Source: Marinomonas aquiplantarum (GTDB lineage: Bacteria; Pseudomonadota; Gammaproteobacteria; Pseudomonadales; Marinomonadaceae). Taken from it: 64,000 nt of DNA. Positions 57,356 to 64,000 of the stretch are shown here, piece after piece (the first letter of the stretch is position 1; each line of letters opens with the position of its first letter). Where the stretch lies: NCBI RefSeq assembly GCF_003314975.1, contig NZ_QNRF01000004.1:1-64000 (forward strand). The letters are read 5' to 3'. Position numbers and translations under genes: made by a program. The notes beneath the pieces were generated by a model. The model was not told the DNA's origin and did no database searches. It saw only the letters and a program-made list of their open reading frames with translations.

Positions 57356-59665
57356 ATGAGTTTCGAAGTCGATGAAGAAATTCTACAGGATTTTTTGGTA
57401 GAGGCTGGAGAAATCCTTGAACAGCTTTCCGAACAATTAGTAGATCTAGAGCAAAATCCTGATGACAAGCCTCTGTTGAATGCAATATTTCGAGGTTTTC
57501 ACACTGTAAAAGGTGGCGCAGGTTTTTTACAGTTAACCGCCTTGGTTGACTGCTGTCACTACGCAGAAAACGTTTTCGACATTTTGAGAAATGGACAGCG
57601 TCAAATCGATTCAGATTTGATGGATACGGTATTGCAAGCACTGGATGCTGTTAATGAAATGTTTGATGTTGTTCGTGCTGGCGGAGAGCCTGAGCCTGCA
57701 GATCCCGAATTGATTGCTACTTTGAGTACCTATGCGACACCGCCGACGGAAGAAGAGTTGGCTGGCGAAGTAGAGGAAGAAGCTGAAGTGGTAGAGGAAT
57801 CTGTGCCAGAAGAAGCTGAGGTGGAAACACCTTCATCTGACGATAAACAAGAAAGCGATGCATCTGTTGATATTTCTGATGATGAATTTGAAAACTTATT
57901 AGATGCATTAGGCGATGATTCCGCTCCCGAACAAGCCGCTTCTGAAAGTGCTCCAGCAAGTGATGACGACATCACTGAAGACGAATTTGATGCTCTACTT
58001 GATCAACTTCATGGTGGTAGTGCGCCAGGTGTAAACGAAGAGGCAAAAGATACAGCGCCTCAAGCAAATGATTCAGCACCAGAATCTGACGAAATTACCG
58101 AAGACGAATTTGAGCAACTACTAGACAGCCTTCATGGCGAAAGTGCACCTGGGGTAGACGATGCGAAAGCGTCGACGGATCAACCTGCTAAGGATGATAA
58201 AACCTCAGCATCGGAGCCTAAAGCAGACAGCGCGCCAGCTAATGGGGAATCAGATCTCATCACTGAAGATGAATTTGAATCTTTATTAGACAGTTTGCAA
58301 GCAAAAGAAAGTGAGCAAAAAGCGCAAGCCAAAGCTTCTCCAGCGAGTGAAGAAAAGCCGAAGGTCGAGCCTAAAAAAGCTGAACCTGCGAAACCCAAAG
58401 CAAGTCCAGCGGCACCAAAAGCAGCACCCAAGCCAAAAGCGGCAGCGAAAGAAGCGGATGCTCCGGCGAAAGAAAAGACCGCTAACGCACCTGTTACTCA
58501 AGAAGCCACCGTGCGAGTTGATACTAAACGCCTCGATGACATTATGAACATGGTAGGTGAGCTGGTACTGGTCCGTAACCGGTTAGTACGTTTGGGTCTG
58601 CAAAGTGAAGATGAATCCATGGGTAAAGCTGTGGCGAATCTGGACGTGGTCACAGGTGACTTACAAAATGCTGTGATGAAAACCCGTATGCAGCCGATTA
58701 AAAAGGTATTCGGGCGTTTCCCACGAGTGGTACGAGATCTTGCTCGTAACATGAAGAAAGAAGTGAACTTAGTGCTCAAAGGTGAAGAGACGGATCTAGA
58801 TAAGAATCTAGTAGAAGCCCTTGCCGATCCACTGGTTCACTTGGTGCGTAACTCGGTTGACCATGGTGTTGAATCTCCTGAAAAGCGCGAAGCGAATGGC
58901 AAAGCTCGAATGGGTACCGTTATTCTCTCTGCAGAACAGGAAGGCGATCATATCTTGCTGTCCATTGAAGACGATGGCGCGGGTATGGACCCAGATGTGC
59001 TACGTAAAAAAGCCGTAGAAAAAGGCTTAATGGACACAGATGCTGCAGAGCGTTTATCCGATGATGAAGCGTTTAATTTGATCTTTGCGCCTGGTTTCTC
59101 TACCAAAGTCGAAATTACCGATGTGTCTGGTCGTGGTGTGGGAATGGATGTGGTGAAAACCAAAATCTCCCAACTCAACGGTACATTGGATATTAAATCA
59201 GTATTAGGTCAAGGGTCTCGCTTTATTATTAAAGTGCCTTTGACTTTGGCGATCATGCCAACCTTGATGGTGACCTTGTCTGATCAAGCATTTGCCTTCC
59301 CACTGGTTAGTGTAAATGAAATCTTCCATTTGGATTTGAAGAAAACCAATATCGTAGATGGTCAGCAAGTGGTGGTGATTCGTGGTAAAACCTTACCCAT
59401 ATTCCACCTTAAAAGCTGGTTAGTAAAAGGCACGAAAACAGATGAAAATCCTTCTGAGGCTCACGTTGTTGTGGTTCAGGTAGGGATGAATGAAGTCGGC
59501 TTTGTTGTGGACCAACTGGTCGGACAGGAAGAAGTTGTTATTAAACCATTAGGGAAAATGTTGCAAGGTACTGCAGGTATGGCAGGAGCAACAATTACCG
59601 GTGACGGTCGTATTGCATTGATTCTGGATGTGCCCAGTATGCTAAAAAGTTATGCATCAAGGTAA
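57356..59665 (+). CDS. cheA: Chemotaxis histidine kinase CheA
   Basis: Kinase that phosphorylates CheY and CheB under receptor control. P1 with His49 in FRGFHTVKGGAGFL; P3 with RLDDIMNMVGELVLVRNRL; P4 with the ATP-binding NSVDHGVESPEKRE and DDGAGMD; P5 CheW-like to the end. In place of a normal P2 domain there is a long acidic then Ala/Lys/Pro-rich linker (about residues 130-385) with four copies of a 13-residue motif like the CheY-docking peptides of FliM and CheZ. 769 residues. GGAG precedes the start. Confidence 0.96.
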   Translation: MSFEVDEEILQDFLVEAGEILEQLSEQLVDLEQNPDDKPLLNAIFRGFHTVKGGAGFLQLTALVDCCHYAENVFDILRNGQRQIDSDLMDTVLQALDAVNEMFDVVRAGGEPEPADPELIATLSTYATPPTEEELAGEVEEEAEVVEESVPEEAEVETPSSDDKQESDASVDISDDEFENLLDALGDDSAPEQAASESAPASDDDITEDEFDALLDQLHGGSAPGVNEEAKDTAPQANDSAPESDEITEDEFEQLLDSLHGESAPGVDDAKASTDQPAKDDKTSASEPKADSAPANGESDLITEDEFESLLDSLQAKESEQKAQAKASPASEEKPKVEPKKAEPAKPKASPAAPKAAPKPKAAAKEADAPAKEKTANAPVTQEATVRVDTKRLDDIMNMVGELVLVRNRLVRLGLQSEDESMGKAVANLDVVTGDLQNAVMKTRMQPIKKVFGRFPRVVRDLARNMKKEVNLVLKGEETDLDKNLVEALADPLVHLVRNSVDHGVESPEKREANGKARMGTVILSAEQEGDHILLSIEDDGAGMDPDVLRKKAVEKGLMDTDAAERLSDDEAFNLIFAPGFSTKVEITDVSGRGVGMDVVKTKISQLNGTLDIKSVLGQGSRFIIKVPLTLAIMPTLMVTLSDQAFAFPLVSVNEIFHLDLKKTNIVDGQQVVVIRGKTLPIFHLKSWLVKGTKTDENPSEAHVVVVQVGMNEVGFVVDQLVGQEEVVIKPLGKMLQGTAGMAGATITGDGRIALILDVPSMLKSYASR
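57872..58297 (+). repeat. Four copies of a CheY-docking-like motif in the CheA linker
   Basis: Thirteen-residue copies at 57872-57910, 57971-58009, 58094-58132 and 58259-58297 read I-[ST]-[DE]-DEF-[DE]-x-LLD-x-L. Copies 2 and 3 go on with LHG(G/E)SAPGV. The DNA has diverged, so selection keeps the peptide. Confidence 0.9.
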
Positions 59666-59695
59666 CAACTAAGTTTTTCATTTTGGAGATGTAAT

Positions 59696-60760
59696 ATGCC
59701 GGTGAAAGTACTGGTTGTTGATGACTCAGGCTTTTTCAGACGCCGATTGGTAGAAATATTCGAGGCAGACCCTAGGTTATCCGTCGTCGGCACAGCGAAC
59801 AATGGTAAGGAAGCGATTGATAAAGTTCAGTCGCTTTCGCCTGACGTTGTTACCATGGATTATGAAATGCCCGTGATGGATGGCATCGCAGCAGTGTCAA
59901 ACATTATGAAAATTAAGCCAACGCCTGTGCTTATGTTTTCATCTTTGACACACGAAGGTGCAAAAGTCACCCTCGATGCTTTAGAGGCTGGTGCGGTGGA
60001 TTTCATGCCAAAGAATTTCGAGGACATCTCTCGTGATTCTGCGGTGGTAAAAAAAGCGTTAGTCGATAGAGTGCTTGCTGTAGCTCGTACTCGTCTTTCA
60101 GGCAGTGCTGCGAACATTGAGCCTCTCGCGCCACGTCAAACCCACAAGCCAATTGTAACGGAACGAGGTGTTATTATTCCTCGTGCCCGTAAGCGTGTAA
60201 GTCTTGTGGCCATTGGTACATCGACAGGTGGGCCGATGGCACTTCAAGCCGTCTTAAGTAAAATCCCCGCCGATTTTTCTGCGCCTTTGGTGTTGGTGCA
60301 GCACATGCCAGCCGCCTTTACTGGTGCTTTTGCAGAGCGTCTGAATAACATTTGTCAGATTAAGGTGAAAGAAGCCCAAGACGGTGATCGATTAGAGCCG
60401 GGGGTTGCTTTACTTGCTCCAGGCGGTAAGCAAATGATGATAGACCCTAGAAATGGTGGTTGTGTACGTATTTTAGATGGCGATGAGCGTTTGAATTACA
60501 AACCATCAGTGGATGTGACCTTTGGTTCTGCGTCTAAATGTTACCCCGGCAAGGTGTTGTCTGTGGTCATGACAGGGATGGGCGTTGACGGTCGAGAAGG
60601 CGCACGTATGCTGAAAAATTCGGGTTCTAAAGTATGGATCCAGAGTGAAGAGACCTGTGTTATTTACGGCATGCCAATGGCCGTAGAAAAAGCCAACTTG
60701 GCAGACGAAACAATTGATTTGAATCACATTGGTGAACGAATTGTACGTGAGGTTGGTTAG
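59696..60760 (+). CDS. cheB: Chemotaxis protein-glutamate methylesterase CheB
   Basis: Receiver-controlled methylesterase/deamidase that adapts receptors. Receiver Asp in VVTMDYEMPVMDG; esterase domain with catalytic Ser in GTSTGGPMALQ, His in VQHMPAAFT, and Asp in VMTGMGVDGREG. 354 residues. GGAGATG precedes the start. cheR is not in the window. Confidence 0.96.
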   Translation: MPVKVLVVDDSGFFRRRLVEIFEADPRLSVVGTANNGKEAIDKVQSLSPDVVTMDYEMPVMDGIAAVSNIMKIKPTPVLMFSSLTHEGAKVTLDALEAGAVDFMPKNFEDISRDSAVVKKALVDRVLAVARTRLSGSAANIEPLAPRQTHKPIVTERGVIIPRARKRVSLVAIGTSTGGPMALQAVLSKIPADFSAPLVLVQHMPAAFTGAFAERLNNICQIKVKEAQDGDRLEPGVALLAPGGKQMMIDPRNGGCVRILDGDERLNYKPSVDVTFGSASKCYPGKVLSVVMTGMGVDGREGARMLKNSGSKVWIQSEETCVIYGMPMAVEKANLADETIDLNHIGERIVREVG

Positions 60761-61497
60761 TGGATTTTGTCACCTTAGCAGGCCTATTAATCGCGTTCAG
60801 CTCGGTATTTCTTGCTAACTGGTTAGGCGGCGGAGAAGTATTTCTGCTGCTTAATTTGCCATCTGCCATCATTGTGATTGTTGGTAGCATCGGGGCGACA
60901 TTAATCCAGAGCAGTATTCAGGAAGCAATACGCGCTTTAGTGTTAATGAAATGGAGTTTGTTCCCTCCTATCTATGACTTTAACTCTGCTCGTTCTTCCA
61001 TTAATAATTTAGCTCATAAAGCACGTCGTTTATCGTTACTTGCTTTAGAGTCAGATGTGAATTCAATCAATAATCCTTTCTCGACTCGTGCCTTGCAAAT
61101 GGCGATCGATGGAACGGATCCCAATATACTGTCCGACCGTCTTCATGATGATGCAGTGCGTATCCACGAGAGGCGCATGAAAAGTGTTAACTTCCTAGAA
61201 TCCATCGGCGGCTATGCGCCCACCTTAGGTATCATGGGGTCTGTGTTAGGCTTGATTCAAGCAATGGCGAATCTCGACAGTCCAGAAGCTTTAGGGCATG
61301 GTATTGCTGTAGCCTTTGTCTCAACACTTTACGGGCAAGGATTTGCGAATTTAGTGATCTTTCCAATTGCGAAAAAACTCGCTACGTATGTCGATAAAGA
61401 GTTAATTTACCACCAGCTACTAATTGACGGTATTTGCGGTATTGCCATTGGTAAACACCCTTACCGACTTGAACTCGAGTTGGCGACGTATGAGTGA
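60760..61497 (+). CDS. motC: Flagellar stator protein MotC (MotA-like)
   Basis: MotA/TolQ/ExbB proton-channel protein, the second stator type of polar flagellates. Four helices; conserved LLNLPSAIIVIVGSIGATLI, the loop ERRMKSVNFLESIGGYAPTLGIMGSVLGL and AVAFVSTLYGQGFANLV. 245 residues. GTG start overlaps the cheB stop; motD overlaps its end by 8 bases. Confidence 0.93.
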   Translation: MDFVTLAGLLIAFSSVFLANWLGGGEVFLLLNLPSAIIVIVGSIGATLIQSSIQEAIRALVLMKWSLFPPIYDFNSARSSINNLAHKARRLSLLALESDVNSINNPFSTRALQMAIDGTDPNILSDRLHDDAVRIHERRMKSVNFLESIGGYAPTLGIMGSVLGLIQAMANLDSPEALGHGIAVAFVSTLYGQGFANLVIFPIAKKLATYVDKELIYHQLLIDGICGIAIGKHPYRLELELATYE

Positions 61498-62305
61498 TGC
61501 TGAGTCTCGTGCCTCAAGACGTCGTAAACTGGTCAAGCCAGCTTCGACAAGCGCGCCAGGAAAAGATCGCTGGATTTTATCTTATGCCGATTTTATTACT
61601 TTATTGTTTGCCTTCTTTGTTGCCCTTTACTCTCTATCGTTAAAAAACGCAGATGATGAAGAGCGTCTTAAAGAAAGTTTGCAAGGAGTGTTTGATGCGG
61701 TGCAAAAGTCAGTTAAGCCCATTAATATTGGTGACCCTATTGTGGGTGAGCCCGCCGACTCCGAATTAGTTGAAAGCATCCCCATTCCTGAAAGTCCGCC
61801 AGTGGTCGAAGAAGATCAGTCGTCAGCTGTGTACGCGCTATTAAGTCGATTGGTTGAGCAGCAGTTTTCAGGTTTGCACCAAACCGGTCAAATAGAGGTG
61901 TCAGAGTCTGCTGATTGGGTTAGTTTAGAAATGAAATCGGCTTTGCTGTTTGGGCAGGGAGAATACGAGCTTACAAATGAGGCCGTGGCGTTACTTATTA
62001 TGGTTGCGAACCTTCTTCAGGCCTATCCATCGGCTGTCATTGTGGAGGGTCACACAGATAATGTCCCCATCAACTCCCAGCGTCTTGGTAACAATTGGAA
62101 TTTATCCAGTTTGAGAGCTTCCGCTGTTGTTGATGAGCTGGTTTATCGTGGGCTCAATGCAGAACGAATTGCACCAATGGGTTTTTCCAGTGAACATCCC
62201 AAAGTAAGAAACACCAATGACTTTGCTCGTCAGCAAAATCGTCGGGTTATTATACGAATTAGTAAGCGAAGGGCTGATAATCTGTATGATTACTTGTTTA
62301 AGTAG
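61490..62305 (+). CDS. motD: Flagellar stator protein MotD (MotB-like)
   Basis: Stator partner of MotC. Helix WILSYADFITLLFAFFVALYSLSL contains the proton-carrying Asp; the C-terminal OmpA-like domain has VEGHTDNVPINSQRLGNNWN for peptidoglycan binding. 271 residues from the ATG at 61490; 22 upstream residues in this frame belong to the motC overlap. Confidence 0.94.
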   Translation: MSDAESRASRRRKLVKPASTSAPGKDRWILSYADFITLLFAFFVALYSLSLKNADDEERLKESLQGVFDAVQKSVKPINIGDPIVGEPADSELVESIPIPESPPVVEEDQSSAVYALLSRLVEQQFSGLHQTGQIEVSESADWVSLEMKSALLFGQGEYELTNEAVALLIMVANLLQAYPSAVIVEGHTDNVPINSQRLGNNWNLSSLRASAVVDELVYRGLNAERIAPMGFSSEHPKVRNTNDFARQQNRRVIIRISKRRADNLYDYLFK

Positions 62306-62376
62306 TCAATTACTGTATATGATTGATTGCAAAGAATTCGTAAGCATAGAAATAGTTTGGATAGCGGAGAGTCAGA

Positions 62377-63150
62377 GTGCACATTTGGGCAGTGGCGAAT
62401 CAAAAAGGTGGCGTAGGAAAGACGACAACAGTGGTGTCTTTAGCGGGGCTATTGGCGGATGCTGGGCACCGCGTCTTGATGATTGATTTGGATCCTCATG
62501 GGTCTTTAACCAGTTATTTTCGTTTCGACCCAGATTCCATTGAAAACAGTGCTTACAACCTTTTTCAAGTGTCCGGAAAAATCCCGGAAGATTTGCCGCC
62601 ATCGTTAATTTTAGAAACAGGCCACCCTAATCTTTCTCTGTTGCCTTCTTCGACTGCTTTGGCAACCTTAGAACGCCATGCGCAAGCGCAGGGTGGAATG
62701 GGGTTGGTCATGTCAAAAACCCTAGCGATCCTGTGGGATGATTACGATTATGTGCTAATTGATAGTCCTCCTGTATTGGGTGTGCTGATGATTAACGCCT
62801 TGGCTGCGTGTCAGCAATTGGTTATTCCGGTACAAACGGAGTTTTTGGCGATCAAAGGGTTGGAGCGAATGGTTCGAACTTTGACTATGATTAATCGTGC
62901 GAGAAAGCGCCCTGTACCCTATGTGATTGTGCCAACTTTATTTGATCGCCGTACGCAAGCATCTAACAAGAGCCTGCGAAATTTGAAAGATTTGTATGAA
63001 GAGCTTGTGTGGCATTCGGTAATACCGGTTGATACAAAATTGCGGGATGCTAGTACAGCGGGCATAGCACCATCGGCGTTAGATCCAAATGCTCGAGGAA
63101 TCAAAGCGTACGCCAGTCTGATGGATTCTCTGTTGAATCCAGCGGGATAG
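62377..63150 (+). CDS. parC: ParA-family ATPase, ParC-like chemotaxis partitioning protein
   Basis: Deviant-Walker ATPase of 257 residues: MHIWAVANQKGGVGKTTT at the N-terminus and DYVLIDSPPVLGVL. In Vibrio and Pseudomonas the gene after motCD encodes a ParA that places chemotaxis arrays at the cell pole, with the following CheW-like ParP as partner; the same order is seen here. Start is GTG at 62377. It is distinct from the FlhG/FleN gene, which would lie after flhF. Confidence 0.88.
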   Translation: MHIWAVANQKGGVGKTTTVVSLAGLLADAGHRVLMIDLDPHGSLTSYFRFDPDSIENSAYNLFQVSGKIPEDLPPSLILETGHPNLSLLPSSTALATLERHAQAQGGMGLVMSKTLAILWDDYDYVLIDSPPVLGVLMINALAACQQLVIPVQTEFLAIKGLERMVRTLTMINRARKRPVPYVIVPTLFDRRTQASNKSLRNLKDLYEELVWHSVIPVDTKLRDASTAGIAPSALDPNARGIKAYASLMDSLLNPAG

Positions 63151-63159
63151 TAAGAATTT

Positions 63160-64000
<841 letters not shown>

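Noticed and set aside
62377..63150. ParA-type gene as a relocated fleN/flhG
   Set aside because: Its place after motCD and before a CheW-like gene is the ParC position in Vibrio and Pseudomonas, and it starts with the ParA-type motif without an N-terminal FlhG-type extension.

Overview
The window looks like a chromosomal segment of a marine gammaproteobacterium of the Oceanospirillales type, most likely Marinomonas or a close relative. This is inferred from protein similarity as I recognise it, moderately AT-rich codon use, and gene orders shared with Pseudomonas and Vibrio (rpsF-rpsR-x-rplI-dnaB; fleQSR-fliEFGHIJ...flhA-flhF-fliA-cheYZAB-motCD-parC-parP). No tRNA, rRNA, CRISPR array or complete insertion sequence was seen.

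Layout. 1-550: decayed end of a Tsx-like outer-membrane protein gene and a degenerate palindromic element. 549-5600 (minus) and 5691-10137 (plus): lipopolysaccharide core genes, namely two glycosyltransferases, waaF, hldD, an AGE-family epimerase, then hldE, msbA and waaA. 10165-13644: a TPP riboswitch and the thiamine transporter thiBPQ. 13704-17366: three EamA-type transporters, a MipA/OmpV-like outer-membrane protein, and a non-autonomous IS5-like element inserted exactly at two convergent stop codons. 17483-21099: rpsF, rpsR, a membrane protein gene, rplI and dnaB. 21173-22735: a PAS-containing chemoreceptor. 22810-29486: biotin genes, bioA behind comF on the minus strand and bioBFHCD on the plus strand, around a promoter with a possible BirA site. 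29577-64000: about 34 kb of flagellar and chemotaxis genes, almost all on the plus strand and tightly packed.

The flagellar block follows the polar-flagellum order of Pseudomonas and Vibrio but with clear departures. The gene at the fleQ position keeps the FleQ-like N-terminal domain and the Fis-type DNA-binding domain but has no AAA+ domain. No fleN (flhG) lies between flhF and fliA. Between fliJ and fliK sit four extra genes: a 631-residue protein that may be a degenerate CheA, a 625-residue membrane protein with chemoreceptor-like topology and a CheR-tether-like tail but no signalling hairpin, a STAS anti-sigma antagonist, and a receiver-PP2C-HATPase regulator resembling HsbR. Together these suggest a receptor-to-partner-switch module built into the flagellar operon; this is the best candidate here for an undescribed system.

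Other features worth attention are four copies of a CheY-docking-like motif in the CheA linker (also at the FliM N-terminus and CheZ C-terminus), a (GAGCCA)20 microsatellite giving 21 Glu-Pro pairs in a ParP-like protein, a recent 75-bp tandem duplication in fliK, and a large leader hairpin that would cover the rpsF ribosome binding site. Start codons were chosen by ribosome-binding sites and family N-termini, and many differ from the longest open frame.
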